This document shows positions 27,042-37,684 of a stretch of DNA of 64,000 nt, one piece after another. Below the pieces are notes generated by a model. It saw only the letters and a program-made list of their open reading frames with translations. It was not told where the DNA came from and made no database searches. Both the position numbers and the translations under genes were made by a program. Within the stretch, counting starts at the first letter, position 1. Every line of letters starts with the position of its first letter. The DNA comes from JALORV01 sp963754065 (lineage in GTDB: Bacteria; Pseudomonadota; Gammaproteobacteria; Burkholderiales; Burkholderiaceae_F), in assembly GCA_963754065.1 (NCBI GenBank), contig CAVWFH010000038.1, positions 1 through 64,000 of the forward strand, written 5' to 3'.

Positions 27042-29680
27042 TCGCTGCCGCGGTCAGCGACAGCACCTCGCTTGCCCGCTGGATGGCTTCGGCGTAGCTC
27101 CAGGCAGCCCCTTCCGCCTGCAATCGGGACGCCACCTCGGCACCGAGCGCATTGCGCGCTCGCTCGATCAATGGCAGCAGGAAGGCGGCGTCGGCGCTGT
27201 CGCGCCGCAGGCCGGAACGCTCCGCCTGTGACTCGGCCGCACCGAAGAGCTGCATGGCCGCCTCGGGCATCGCCGCCGCTGCGCATAGACCTGCAAGTTC
27301 ATCCAGCGTCGACTGGCCAACCTGCTGGGATCCCAGAGTCGTCGCCACCTGCAGCGCCTGGGCGAGCAGCGCGCGGGCCGCCTCGAAGTTACTGCGCTCG
27401 ATCGCAACGACCGCGAGATTCAACCAACCGATCGCTACGCTCTCGCGGTCACCCAGTCCGTTCAGGATCTGCACGACCTCTGCATACAACGCCTCGGCGC
27501 CGGACAGATCCCTTTGCTTGCGCAGCAACTGCGCGTGGCCGTTCAGTGCGGTGGCGATCTGGCGCGGGTTGCCGACAGCACGCGCCACCGTGATCGACTC
27601 CGCCGAGTAGCGTTCGGCACTCTCGACGTCGCCATCGCCGAGACAGGCCTGTCCGAGCGGCTGCAGCACCGCCGCAATGCGGTTCTGGTCGCCCAGTTCG
27701 CGTGCCAGTACGAGGCTCTCCTCGAGGTAGCCACGCGCTTCCGCGTAGCGGCCCATGAAGGTGCAGAACTGGCCGACGTCCGCCAGGCCGCGGCAGCGCG
27801 CAAGGCTGCGATCGCCGGGCCGCGTGCGAGCCAGCGCCTCCGCTGTCACGCGATGGCCCAACGCCAGCAGGCCGCTTTGGTACCAGTACAGCTTCAGCAG
27901 GAAGACCAGTTGCAATCCCTGCCCGGCGCCATCCTCGGCCCGATCGCACCACCGGTGCGCACTCAGAATGTTCTCGCGCTCGCAATCGAGTTCGCCGAGC
28001 CAGCGGCCTTGCTCAGGGCCTGTCAGGCCCGCCCGGGCATGTTCGGCCAGCGCCATGCACCAGGCCAGATGACGCGAGCGCGTGGCCGCCTCGTCGCCAC
28101 TGCGCGTGAGCTGCTCTGCGGCGTAGTGGCGCACGGTATCGAGCATCCGATAGCGACCGCTGTCGACATCGAGCATCACCAGCGACTTCTCGACCAGGTT
28201 CGCCAGCAGGTCCACCACGTCGTCGCTGGTGATCGAGTCGCCCGCGCCGACCGACTCGGCCGCTTGCAGCGTCCAGCCGCCCGCAAACACCGACAGCCGC
28301 TGGAAGAGCCGCTGCTCGGTCGGCGGCAGCAGGTCGTAGGACCAGTCGATCAACGCCCGCAGCGTCTGCTGCCGCGGCAACACGGTGCGATCAGTCGTCA
28401 CCAGCAACTTGAAGCGGTCCTGCAGTCGCGCAGCAATGACCTCGATCGGCATGGCCCGCGTCCGCGCTGCGGCGAGTTCCAGCGCCAGACGGAATGCCGT
28501 CGAGGCGGCGGCAGATCTCCGCAACCGCCGCGGCTGCCTTCCCGGTCAGCCGGAATGCCGGCTGCACTGCAGTGGCCCGATCGACGAACAACCGTACCGC
28601 GTCGTTGGCGAGCAGGGATTCGACGGAGTATTCGGCCTGGCCCGGGGGCGGCAACGGCGTGACCTGGAACACGGCTTCCCCGGCAATGCGCAGCGCGTCC
28701 CTGCTGGACGCGAGCACCCTCACCTGCGGCCCTGCCTGTAGCAGCCGCTTTGCCAGCTCTGCGCACGCGTGCACCACATGCTCGCAGTTGTCCAGCACGA
28801 TGAGGAGCTTCCGGTCGCGCACGAAGCGGGTCAGCGCGTCGAGCACCGTGCCGCCCGGCTCTTCCTTGACTCCCAGGACCGAGGCGGTGGCCTGCGGCAC
28901 CATTTGCGGGTCGACAATCGCTGCCAGCTCGACGAACCAGACGCCGTCCGGATAGTCCTCGAGCACGATTGCAGCCACCTGCATCGACAGCCGCGACTTG
29001 CCGAGGCCGCCCATGCCGAGCAGCGTCAGCAGCCGACTGTTGGCGAGCAGGTGTCGCACCTGTTCCATCTCGCGGTCGCGGCCGACGAACGAGTTCAGCT
29101 GTTGTGCGAGGTTGTTGGGCGCGCTCGCCATCGAGCGCAGCGCCGGAAACTCGGTGCGCAGCTGCGGGTGCACGAGCTGGTACAACTGCTCGGCGCTGCC
29201 AAGATCGCGCAGCCGCACGGCGCCAAGGTCGCGCAAAACAACGCTCGGCGGCAGGCTTCCGGCGAGGCGATCGGCCACCGCCTGCGACAGCAACACCTGT
29301 CCGCCATGGGCTGCACTCATGATGCGTGCGGCCCGGTTGACGGCCGGCCCGTAGAAGTCGTTGTCGCGCCGCTGGTCGGCGCCCAGGTGCAGGCCGCAAC
29401 GCACGCTGAGCAACGCGAGGTCGGCCGGCGGTTTGGCCAGTACCAGTTGCAGCTCGATCACAGCCGCAAGCGCGTCGCCGCAGTCGTCGAAAGCGGCGTG
29501 GACTCCGTCGCCGGTCATCTTGACGACCGTGCCCCGATGTCGCTCGACGGCGGTGCGCGAGACGTCGTCGTGCCAGGCCACCGTGCGCGCGGCCCGAACC
29601 GGGTCGGATTCCCACAGGCGCGTGCTGCCCTCGATGTCCGAGAACAGGTAGGTGACTGTCGTGGCAGTCGACTCGATCAT
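27028..29680 (-). pseudogene. Class III nucleotide cyclase-ATPase-TPR regulator, frameshifted
   Basis: A regulator of three parts. From the ATG at 29680, residues ~1-175 form a class III adenylate/guanylate cyclase domain with metal-binding Asp15 (FSDIEGSTRLWE) and Asp58 (KMTGDGVHAAF). Next is an AAA/NB-ARC-type ATPase with P-loop GMGGLGKS at 222-229 and Walker B KLLIVLDNCEH near 292. The C-terminal half is TPR-like. The frame breaks in the ATPase region: CRRLDGIP is followed in another frame by LALELAAARTRAMPIEV. Dropping one base near 28489 restores about 883 residues. Without that correction the gene makes only a cyclase-ATPase fragment. Confidence 0.82.
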
Positions 29681-29782
29681 CGGTGCGCGGGTCGTTCGGT
29701 CAGGGCATTGGCAAGCGCGCGCAGTTTACGTCGACGCAGACCCAGGCCCTGTCCGGCAGCGACGCGCGACGTAACGAGTTCC

Positions 29783-29788
29783 TATAAT
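29783..29788 (+). promoter_or_regulatory. Candidate -10 box for prfB
   Basis: A perfect TATAAT lies 27 bases before the prfB ATG in the divergent region between the cyclase regulator and prfB. No good -35 element stands 16-18 bases upstream, so promoter strength is uncertain. Confidence 0.4.
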
Positions 29789-29815
29789 CGCCGTCTTTCG
29801 ACATCGAGATGCTCC

Positions 29816-30919
<1,104 letters not shown>

Positions 30920-30920
<1 letters not shown>

Positions 30921-31561
30921 TGTCACGCCCGGCCATTGCGCAACCGGAACTGCTGCCGCTCGCCGAAGGCGTGGCGAGCGCCCGCATCGTGCTGCGCCGC
31001 TATCGCTTCGGCGACGGCGCGGCGCTCTTCGATGCGCTGGCCCCGCACCGCGAAGAACTGATGCAGTGGATGGAGTGGCCGCGGCGCCATCAGCGCGTCG
31101 AGGACTCCGAGTCGTATGCGCGACGCATGCACGCCGAGTTCATGCTCAGGCGATCGATGCCGATGGCGATCTTCGACGCCGACGGCGATCGTTATCTGGG
31201 CGGCGCCGGCTTTCATGTGCCTGACTGGAACACACCGAAGGTCGAGATCGGTTACTTCCTCGTCCCGCCTGCGCGTGGCACCGGTATCGCCGGCGACGTC
31301 GTGCGCCTGCAGATCCACTATGCCTTCGACCAGATGCAGATGAACCGCATCTGGGGCGCATGCGACGCCGGCAACGAAGCCAGCATGGGCGTGATGCGAC
31401 GCGCCGGCATGCGCGAGGAAGGCCTGTTGCGGGCCGAGACCCGCGACCATCACGGCAACGTGCGCGACACCCACATGTTCGGCCTGACCCTAGACGATTA
31501 CCCCGACTGGACTGCCACCCACGGCATGGCCGATCTCCGGTACCTTCCACTCCCATCATGA
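30920..31561 (+). CDS. GNAT acetyltransferase (RimJ/RimL-like)
   Basis: A 213-residue GNAT protein of the RimJ/RimL type, which acetylates protein N-termini or small amines. It has the broad family architecture ARIVLRRYRFGDGAALF at the start, EIGYFLVPPARGTGIAGDVVR (cofactor-binding loop near 110, divided here for description), NRIWGACDAGNEASMGVMRRAGM and REEGLLR near 170. The ATG shares a base with the prfB stop (TGATG), and its own stop overlaps the next start (ATGA), placing it in a prfB-GNAT-SDR-lysS transcription unit. Substrate unknown. Confidence 0.85.
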
Positions 31562-32319
31562 CGACTAGACGGCTTGTAATCCTGACGGGCGCCTCGCGGG
31601 GACTTGGCGCGGCCATGGCCGAGCAACTGCTGACCGCAGGTACGCTGCTGCTGACGCTGTCGCGCCATCCCTCGCCGGCGCTACAGGAAAAGGCAAGCGC
31701 GGCCGGCGCAACGCTCGAGCAATGGGCCATCGACGTCGGTCACGATGTCGGCGCCGCTGCTCGACTCGAGGCCTGGCTGCACCAGCATGCGGCGGCGGGT
31801 TTCAGTTCGGCGGCGTTGATCAACAACGCAGGACTTCTCGGTCCGGTCGGTCCAATCGACCGCAGCGAGGCGGAGCATCTTGCTGCGGTGCTGCGCGTCG
31901 ACCTCGAGGCACCGCTGCTGCTGACGGCTGCGTTCCTGCGCGCGACACGCAACTGGGCGATCGACAAGCGCGTGCTCAACATTTCATCCGGCGCGGGCAG
32001 GCGCCCCATCGTCGGCTGGGCCGCGTATTGCGCGGCCAAGGCGGGAGTCGACCACTACTCGCGGGTCGTCGCGCTCGATGAAGAGCGGCTGCCCAATCCC
32101 GCGCGCATCGTTTCGCTGGCACCGGGCGTCATCGATACCGACATGCAGGGCGAACTGCGTGCCGCTGAGCCCGCGGGATTTCCCGACCAGTTCCACTTCG
32201 TCGAACTGAAGGCCAGCGGGCAACTGCCGACACCGCAGGCCGCTGCCCAGCGCGTGCTGGCCTATCTCGCGCGGCCTGATTTCGGAACTCAACCGGTCGC
32301 CGACGTGCGCGACGCCTGA
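31558..32319 (+). CDS. Short-chain dehydrogenase/reductase
   Basis: A 253-residue Rossmann-fold oxidoreductase with cofactor motif TGASRGLG near residue 10, INNAG near 90, catalytic Ser in LNISSGAGRRP, and Tyr-Lys in YCAAKAGVDHY. The overall pattern (SRGLGAAMAEQLL, ARIVSLAPGVIDTDMQ) resembles sepiapterin-reductase/benzil-reductase-like SDRs, probably NADPH-linked since Arg follows the glycine motif. The start overlaps the GNAT stop, and lysS begins three bases after the stop. Substrate not inferable. Confidence 0.86.
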   Translation: MTTRRLVILTGASRGLGAAMAEQLLTAGTLLLTLSRHPSPALQEKASAAGATLEQWAIDVGHDVGAAARLEAWLHQHAAAGFSSAALINNAGLLGPVGPIDRSEAEHLAAVLRVDLEAPLLLTAAFLRATRNWAIDKRVLNISSGAGRRPIVGWAAYCAAKAGVDHYSRVVALDEERLPNPARIVSLAPGVIDTDMQGELRAAEPAGFPDQFHFVELKASGQLPTPQAAAQRVLAYLARPDFGTQPVADVRDA

Positions 32320-32322
32320 ACC

Positions 32323-33825
32323 ATGACTGAAGCCAACACTCCGCCCGCCGACGAAAACCAGATCATCGCGGAGCGGCGCGCCAAACTGGCTGAGCTGCGC
32401 GCCCGCGGACCGGCGTTCCCGAACGACTTTCACCGCACGCACCTGGCGGGCGACCTGCAGGCAAAGTACGGTCCGCTGGAACGCGAGTCCCTCGAGCAGG
32501 CCAACGCAGAGGTTGCGGTCGCCGGCCGCATGATGCTCAAGCGGGTGATGGGCAAGGTCGCATTCGCCACGGTGCAGGACGTTAGCGGCCGCATCCAGTT
32601 TTTCATCGCGAAGGATGACGCCGGCGAGGCAGCGCTCGAGGATTTCAAGCGCTGGGATAGTGGTGACCTGATCGCCGCACGTGGCGTCATGTTCAAGACG
32701 CAGAAGGGAGAGTTGTCGGTCCGCGTGAAAGAACTGCGGCTGATGGCCAAGGCCCTGCGGCCGCTGCCCGACAAGTTCCACGGACTGGAGGACCGCGAGC
32801 AGCGCTACCGCCAGCGCTATGTCGATCTCATCATGAACGACGTGGCGCGCGCGGCGTTCCTCACCCGCAGCAAGGCGATCGCCGCGATGCGCGAGTTCAT
32901 GGTGGCCGAAGGCTTCCTCGAGGTCGAGACACCGATGCTGCAGGTGATCCCGGGCGGCGCGGCGGCCAAGCCTTTCGTCACACACCACAACGCGCTCGAC
33001 ATCGACATGTTCCTGCGCATCGCGCCGGAGCTGTACCTGAAGCGGCTCGTGGTCGGTGGCTTCGAGCGGGTGTTCGAGATCAACCGCAACTTCCGCAACG
33101 AAGGGGTGAGTCCGCGACACAACCCCGAGTTCACGATGATGGAGTTCTACGCCGCGTACGAGGAGTACATGTGGCTGATGGACTTCACGGAACGACTGCT
33201 ACGGCACACAGCCATCGCCGCCACCGGCTCGGCAGTCCTGCATTACCAGGGGCAGACCATCGATCTGTCGCAGCCATTCGCGCGCATGACCACGGCGCAG
33301 GCGATCCGCGCTCATGCGCCGCAATACAGTGAGAGCCAGCTCGCCGACCGTGATTTCCTGCACCGTGAACTGCGCGCGCGGGGCAGCACCCATGCAGAGG
33401 AGGCCGGGCTGGGTGCACTGCAGCTGGCGCTCTTCGAGGAAGTCGCAGAATCGAAACTGATCCAGCCGACCTACATCGTCGACTATCCGGTCGAGGTCTC
33501 ACCGCTCGCGCGTGCATCGGACTCGCGCCCGGAGATCACCGAGCGCTTTGAACTCTTCATCGCCGGACGCGAACTCGCCAACGGCTTCTCGGAACTCAAT
33601 GATCCGGAAGACCAGGCCGCGCGTTTCAATCAACAGGCGAAGGCGAAGGCGGCGGGCGACGAGGAGGCGATGTATTACGACGCCGACTACGTGCGTGCGC
33701 TCGAGTACGGCATGCCCCCGGCTGCGGGCTGCGGCGTCGGGGTCGACCGCTTCATCATGCTGGTGACGGATTCGGCAAGCATCCGCGACGTGATCCTGTT
33801 CCCACACATGCGGCCGGAAGGCTGA
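32323..33825 (+). CDS. lysS: Lysyl-tRNA synthetase (class II)
   Basis: A 500-residue class II LysRS charging tRNA-Lys. An N-terminal OB-fold anticodon-binding domain (AVAGRMMLKRVMGKVAFATVQD near 65) is followed by the catalytic core: motif 1 region FLEVETPMLQVIPGGAAAKPF near 205, motif 2 FEINRNFRNEGVSPRHNPEF near 250 and motif 3 AGCGVGVDRFIMLVTD near 472. FSELNDPEDQ near 425 is family-typical. Length matches bacterial LysRS. One-base overlap with the NUDIX gene downstream. Confidence 0.96.
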   Translation: MTEANTPPADENQIIAERRAKLAELRARGPAFPNDFHRTHLAGDLQAKYGPLERESLEQANAEVAVAGRMMLKRVMGKVAFATVQDVSGRIQFFIAKDDAGEAALEDFKRWDSGDLIAARGVMFKTQKGELSVRVKELRLMAKALRPLPDKFHGLEDREQRYRQRYVDLIMNDVARAAFLTRSKAIAAMREFMVAEGFLEVETPMLQVIPGGAAAKPFVTHHNALDIDMFLRIAPELYLKRLVVGGFERVFEINRNFRNEGVSPRHNPEFTMMEFYAAYEEYMWLMDFTERLLRHTAIAATGSAVLHYQGQTIDLSQPFARMTTAQAIRAHAPQYSESQLADRDFLHRELRARGSTHAEEAGLGALQLALFEEVAESKLIQPTYIVDYPVEVSPLARASDSRPEITERFELFIAGRELANGFSELNDPEDQAARFNQQAKAKAAGDEEAMYYDADYVRALEYGMPPAAGCGVGVDRFIMLVTDSASIRDVILFPHMRPEG

Positions 33826-34655
33826 TGCCCGACGCCGCGCGGCTGCAGACGATCGCCGAGCGGTTGCAGCTACGCGCGCAGCCGCCGCGGCCGCCGGAGC
33901 TGCGAACTTTGACCATCGGAACTCACAGCGTCGGCTGGGTACCACCGACGATTGCCGACTTCCTGTGTGCCAATGCCTCTCACTTCGTCGGCGATGCCCA
34001 CACGTTGCGACTGGTCGATGACGGCCTCGACGTCCGCGCGCGCAGCGCCCTGCTCTTCGAGGCAGCGCTGCGGCTGCGCGATGCCGGACTGGTGCGCGGC
34101 TGGCGCGACGAAGCCCTCGCGATTCGCGCGCGTCGCGGCGAAGCACTGCTGGCGACAATCGAGCGTGCGGCCTGTCGCGCGCTCGGCATCACCACCGAAG
34201 CCGTGCACCTGAACGCCTTCGCCGACGATGGGACGCTCTTCGTCGCACGCCGTTCGCTCCACAAGACCATCGACCCCGGACTCTGGGACAACCTGGTCGG
34301 CGGCATGGTGCCGGCGGATGAGACGCTGGAACAGGCGCTCGAGCGCGAGGCCTGGGAGGAAGCCGGCCTGGAACTCGACCGCCTCGAATTGCACCGGGGT
34401 CGCTCGTTTCAGATGCGCCGCCCAGTACCCGAGGGTTACCAGTCCGAGTGGATTCACGTATACGAAACGACGCTTCCAAGTGAAACACACTGCGCCAATC
34501 AGGACGGCGAAGTGTCCGCGATCGAACGCCGACCGCTCGGTGACGTCGTCGATGCCATCGAGCGGAGCGAGTTCACTCTCGAAGCCGCTCTCGTGACGCT
34601 CGAGAGTCTCTTGCGCCGCAGCAGCCTCGGCAGTCCCGCGCGGTTCTACGCATGA
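33825..34655 (+). CDS. NUDIX hydrolase with N-terminal DUF4743-type region
   Basis: A 276-residue protein. The N-terminal ~120 residues match the DUF4743-type domain of Tnr3-like NUDIX proteins; the NUDIX domain follows, with a complete box GMVPADETLEQALEREAWEEAGL (residues ~163-185, spacing G-x5-E-x7-REUxEExGU; divided here for description). Relatives hydrolyse damaged thiamine diphosphate forms or similar nucleoside-diphosphate-linked compounds; the substrate here is inferred only from domain architecture. Its start overlaps the lysS stop by one base and its stop overlaps the sbtA start (ATGATG), so all three are probably co-transcribed. Confidence 0.88.
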   Translation: MPDAARLQTIAERLQLRAQPPRPPELRTLTIGTHSVGWVPPTIADFLCANASHFVGDAHTLRLVDDGLDVRARSALLFEAALRLRDAGLVRGWRDEALAIRARRGEALLATIERAACRALGITTEAVHLNAFADDGTLFVARRSLHKTIDPGLWDNLVGGMVPADETLEQALEREAWEEAGLELDRLELHRGRSFQMRRPVPEGYQSEWIHVYETTLPSETHCANQDGEVSAIERRPLGDVVDAIERSEFTLEAALVTLESLLRRSSLGSPARFYA

Positions 34656-35608
34656 TGGTCGACGCGGTCGTGCTGTTCTTCCTGCTCGGCGTCGTCGCAC
34701 GCCTTGCGCGCAGCGACCTGCGCCTGCCCGAGGCCTTGTACGAAACCCTGTCGATCTACCTTCTGCTGGCGATCGGACTGAAGGGCGGCGTCGAACTCGC
34801 CCGCCAGCCGATAGCGAGCGTCCTGCCGTCGGCCGCAGCCGCCATCGCCTTGGGAGCCGCAATTCCTCTGCTGCTCTATCCGGTCCTGCGGGCCGTGGGC
34901 CGACTGTCTGTCGCGGACAGCGCGTCAATTGCAGCCCACTATGGGTCGGTATCGGTCGTGACCTTCGCGGTGGGTACGAGCCTCCTGCTGCAGGCCGGGA
35001 TCGCCACCGAGCCCCACATGCCCTTGCTGGTTGCGTTGATGGAGGCCCCGGGCATCGTGGTCGGTATCGTGCTCGCCCGTGCGCTCGCGGGCCGGCAGTT
35101 TCGTGATCGACCGCCCCTGCAATGGGGCACGCTGACGCACGAGGTTCTGTTCGGCAAGAGTGTCGTGCTGCTGCTCGGTGGCCTGGTGATCGGCACCCTT
35201 GCAGGAGCGGACGCGCTCGCTCCGATTGAGCCGCTCTTCTTCGGCCTGTTCAAGGGCGTGCTGGCGCTCTTCCTGCTCGAGATGGGCCTGGTCGCCGGCG
35301 GTCGCCTCGCCGATCTGCGCCGTGCCGGTGTCTTCCTGGTGGGATTCGGCATCGCGGCGCCGCTGGCTCTCGGACTCCTGGGCGCCGTCGTCGGGCACCT
35401 GCTCGGACTGTCGCTCGGCGGCACGACGCTGTTGGCCACGCTGGCCGCCAGTGCCTCGTACATCGCCGCGCCGACGGCCATGCGCGTCGCCGTGCCGGAG
35501 GCCAATCCGGCGCTGTCGATCGGTGTCGTGCTCGGCGTCACTTTCCCGTTCAACATCACGTTCGGGATTCCGCTCTACCTTCAGTACGCGCGCTGGCTAG
35601 GGAGCTAG
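34652..35608 (+). CDS. sbtA: SbtA-type sodium-dependent bicarbonate transporter
   Basis: A 318-residue membrane protein with about ten hydrophobic helices and the SbtA (DUF897) blocks ETLSIYLLLAIGLKGGVEL near 31, ADSASIAAHYGSVSVVTF near 88, VALMEAPGIVVGIVLAR near 128, LFFGLFKGVLALFLLEMGLVAG and ASYIAAPTAMRVAVPEANP (each under the family motif). SbtA imports bicarbonate with sodium; best known from cyanobacterial carbon-concentrating systems but also found in other bacteria. The length is typical of non-cyanobacterial members. The next gene, two bases away, is its PII-like partner, which strengthens the call. Confidence 0.9.
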   Translation: MMVDAVVLFFLLGVVARLARSDLRLPEALYETLSIYLLLAIGLKGGVELARQPIASVLPSAAAAIALGAAIPLLLYPVLRAVGRLSVADSASIAAHYGSVSVVTFAVGTSLLLQAGIATEPHMPLLVALMEAPGIVVGIVLARALAGRQFRDRPPLQWGTLTHEVLFGKSVVLLLGGLVIGTLAGADALAPIEPLFFGLFKGVLALFLLEMGLVAGGRLADLRRAGVFLVGFGIAAPLALGLLGAVVGHLLGLSLGGTTLLATLAASASYIAAPTAMRVAVPEANPALSIGVVLGVTFPFNITFGIPLYLQYARWLGS

Positions 35609-35610
35609 GC

Positions 35611-35913
35611 ATGCAGACCCACGCGAAGAAACTCCTCGTCATCATCACCGAAGCGGCGCTGGAAAAGAACCTGATCCGCGACGCACGCCAGTTCGGCGCA
35701 CACGGTTACACCATCACCGAGGTGCGCGGGGGTGGAGAGCGCGGTGAACGCGAAGCCAGCTGGGAGGCCGATCGTTCGATCGAGATGAAAGTCGTCTGCG
35801 ACGCCGAGGTTGCGCGTTCACTCGCGCAACACGTGCTCGCCAGCTACGCGCCGCACTATGCGACCGCGATGTTCACCGCCGACGTCGGTGTGTTCCGCGC
35901 CGAGAAGTTCTAG
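35611..35913 (+). CDS. sbtB: PII-like regulator of SbtA (SbtB type)
   Basis: A 100-residue PII-fold protein: KKLLVIITEAALEKNLIRDARQFGAHGYTITEV (divided here; beta-1 to beta-2), a T-loop region RGGGERGEREASWEADRS, and VVCDAEVARSLAQHVLASY. SbtB binds adenyl nucleotides and cAMP and docks onto SbtA to control bicarbonate uptake. The C-terminal cysteine-containing redox loop known in cyanobacterial SbtB is absent; the protein ends in VGVFRAEKF. Only two bases separate it from sbtA, so they form a transporter-regulator pair. Confidence 0.87.
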   Translation: MQTHAKKLLVIITEAALEKNLIRDARQFGAHGYTITEVRGGGERGEREASWEADRSIEMKVVCDAEVARSLAQHVLASYAPHYATAMFTADVGVFRAEKF

Positions 35914-35927
35914 CCGACTGTCTCGCA

Positions 35928-35946
35928 CGAAGAGCGCATCTCTTCG
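35928..35946 (+). terminator. Hairpin after sbtB
   Basis: CGAAGAG-CGCAT-CTCTTCG gives a perfect 7-bp stem with a 5-base loop 15 bases after the sbtB stop. No U-run follows, so it is a weak or Rho-assisted terminator candidate. The rest of the 256-base gap before the next gene shows no credible ORF or promoter. Confidence 0.4.
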
Positions 35947-36169
35947 GCGGGTGCCTGTGCACGCGGGGATGTCCAGTGCGCTCTGCCCCACGAGTTGGTC
36001 CGCTGGCGACCCACCGTTCATTCGGCGTGCAATTGTGCTTATCGCCACTTGCGGTCGTGGCTCACCACCGCCACACTTACCCGATAGCCGTCACTCCCGA
36101 ACGCTGCCCGCGAAACTGGGCGGTCTGCGAGCAGTGACATGTTCGAACGCTCGACGCGGGGCAAACAGC

Positions 36170-36877
36170 ATGACTGACTTCGTTCTCGTTCATGGCGCAT
36201 GGCATGGCGCCTGGTGCTGGCGAAAGATCCTTCCGTCACTCTGGGCCAAAGGTGATCGCGCATTTGCCGTGACACTTACGGGTGTCGGTGAACGCGAACA
36301 CCTGATGTCCTCTTCCATCCGGCTGGCGACTCACATCGACGACGTGGTGTCAGTCATTGAGACCGAGGAACTGGCGCGTCTCGTGCTTGTGGGTCACAGC
36401 TATGCCGGGTTGTTGATCACCGCCGTGGCTGATCGCTACGCGGAGCGCATTGCGCGACTGGTCTACCTCGATGCCATCATTCCCCGCAGCGGCGAGAGTT
36501 GGTCGAGCTCCCATAACGAAAGCGCGCGCCAGGCCCGTCGGGCAGACATCGCCCGAGACGGCGTCATCCCGCCTCCGCCGGCGTCCGCCTTTGGCCTGAC
36601 CGGCGAGGATGCGGCGTGGGTGGACCGACGCCAGAAGCCACATCCGGGCGGTGTGTATGAAGACGTGCTGCAGTTCGACGAGGCACGCGTGGCAAGCCTG
36701 TCTCGTACTTTCGTGGACTGCACCTCGCCGGCACTCCCGGCGATCGAAAAGTCCCGACAGCGAGTGCGTTCCGAGCCAGGCTGGCAGGTGATCGAGATTG
36801 CCACGGGTCACGATCCGATGATCAGCGCCCCGACCCAGTTGCTCGACATCCTGGATAAGGCAGGACGTTCAGACTGA
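36170..36877 (+). CDS. Alpha/beta hydrolase (EstC/salicylate-esterase-like)
   Basis: A 235-residue alpha/beta hydrolase with the short-chain esterase pattern MTDFVLVHGAWHGAWCWRK at the N-terminus (oxyanion HG at 8-9), LTGVGEREHL, the nucleophile elbow VGHSYAG with Ser77, YLDAIIPRSGESW after it, and catalytic His in IATGHDPM. It resembles plant methyl-salicylate-esterase-like and bacterial EstC-type enzymes. The ATG at 36170 gives the family-typical start; the frame is open upstream without meaningful content. No signal peptide and no operon partner. Substrate unknown. Confidence 0.85.
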   Translation: MTDFVLVHGAWHGAWCWRKILPSLWAKGDRAFAVTLTGVGEREHLMSSSIRLATHIDDVVSVIETEELARLVLVGHSYAGLLITAVADRYAERIARLVYLDAIIPRSGESWSSSHNESARQARRADIARDGVIPPPPASAFGLTGEDAAWVDRRQKPHPGGVYEDVLQFDEARVASLSRTFVDCTSPALPAIEKSRQRVRSEPGWQVIEIATGHDPMISAPTQLLDILDKAGRSD

Positions 36878-37013
36878 GGTTGGCGCGCGCCGCTCGAATC
36901 GATCAGAACCGAAGCTGGCGAGACGCGGCCATATCGCCCGAAAGAGCGCATGAGTTTTCGCGATCGCGACGTCACCCGATCAAAGTCGTCTTGCTGCCGT
37001 CAGGAGTGCTTGT

Positions 37014-37505
37014 ATGGGATGTCTGAGCTTCTTGTTTCCACCCAGGCGTGGCAGCGCAGAGCTGGTTGTCATTCAACCGAACAGCGCGCAGGCCGGACGC
37101 CGGATCGCGTTCAAGTTCATTCTCAGAAGCTTCAAGCTTTCCAAGCAGAACATCTACGCCGAGCAGGCCATACCAGGATTGCCCGGTGCGCCGCTCCAGT
37201 TCCTGAGGGGTCAACCGAAGCTCCTGACGATGGCAATGTACTTCGATACACGAAATGAAAACCGAGACGTGCGCGAATTGACAAACGAAGTTGCGCGCTT
37301 GATGAAGGTCGACCGAGCCACGCATGCACCACCGGCGCTGCGGTTCGAGTGGAAAGGACTTTCGCTGCAGTGCGTTCTGGAAAGCGCGACGGAGGAGATC
37401 ATTTCACTCTTTCCAGACGGACGACCGGCCCGAGCAAGGATGCAGACAACCTTCAAGGAAATGAGAACGCTGACGGAACTACAAGAAGAACTAGATAGCG
37501 AATGA
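37014..37505 (+). CDS. Orphan contractile-injection-system tube-type protein
   Basis: A 163-residue protein matching the CIS tube/Afp7-type N-terminal domain: SFKLSKQNIYAEQAIPGLPG (aligned to the family FNP-x-SL-x-K-x-NQFAE-x-x-IPG pattern), APLQFLRGQPKLLTMAMYFDT, RDVRELTNEVARLMKVDRATHAPP and LPDG-like LFPDGRPARARMQTTFKE. Family members sit in baseplate/spike regions of phage-like injection systems and often end with a LysM domain; here the protein stops right after the domain. AGGAG at 37002-37006 supports the ATG. No sheath, baseplate or ATPase gene is nearby, so it is isolated. The first ~30 residues are atypical for the family. Confidence 0.72.
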   Translation: MGCLSFLFPPRRGSAELVVIQPNSAQAGRRIAFKFILRSFKLSKQNIYAEQAIPGLPGAPLQFLRGQPKLLTMAMYFDTRNENRDVRELTNEVARLMKVDRATHAPPALRFEWKGLSLQCVLESATEEIISLFPDGRPARARMQTTFKEMRTLTELQEELDSE

Positions 37506-37684
37506 TGTGTGAGTTCAATGCTGCAATTGTTCCGCCCATGGTGTTCGGAAACCATAAGTTGGAGTTCCAGAGAACAACTGTCTGAAATGAGCAAGCATGC
37601 CGTTCTTGGATAGAGAGTACGCGGCCATGAGCCGACGTTTCCGAGGTGCGGCCACCGCCACCCAAAGCAGCCACAATCTCAAGC

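Noticed and set aside
35914..37505. A complete contractile injection system or prophage
   Set aside because: Only the single tube-type protein matches; all neighbours are unrelated enzymes.
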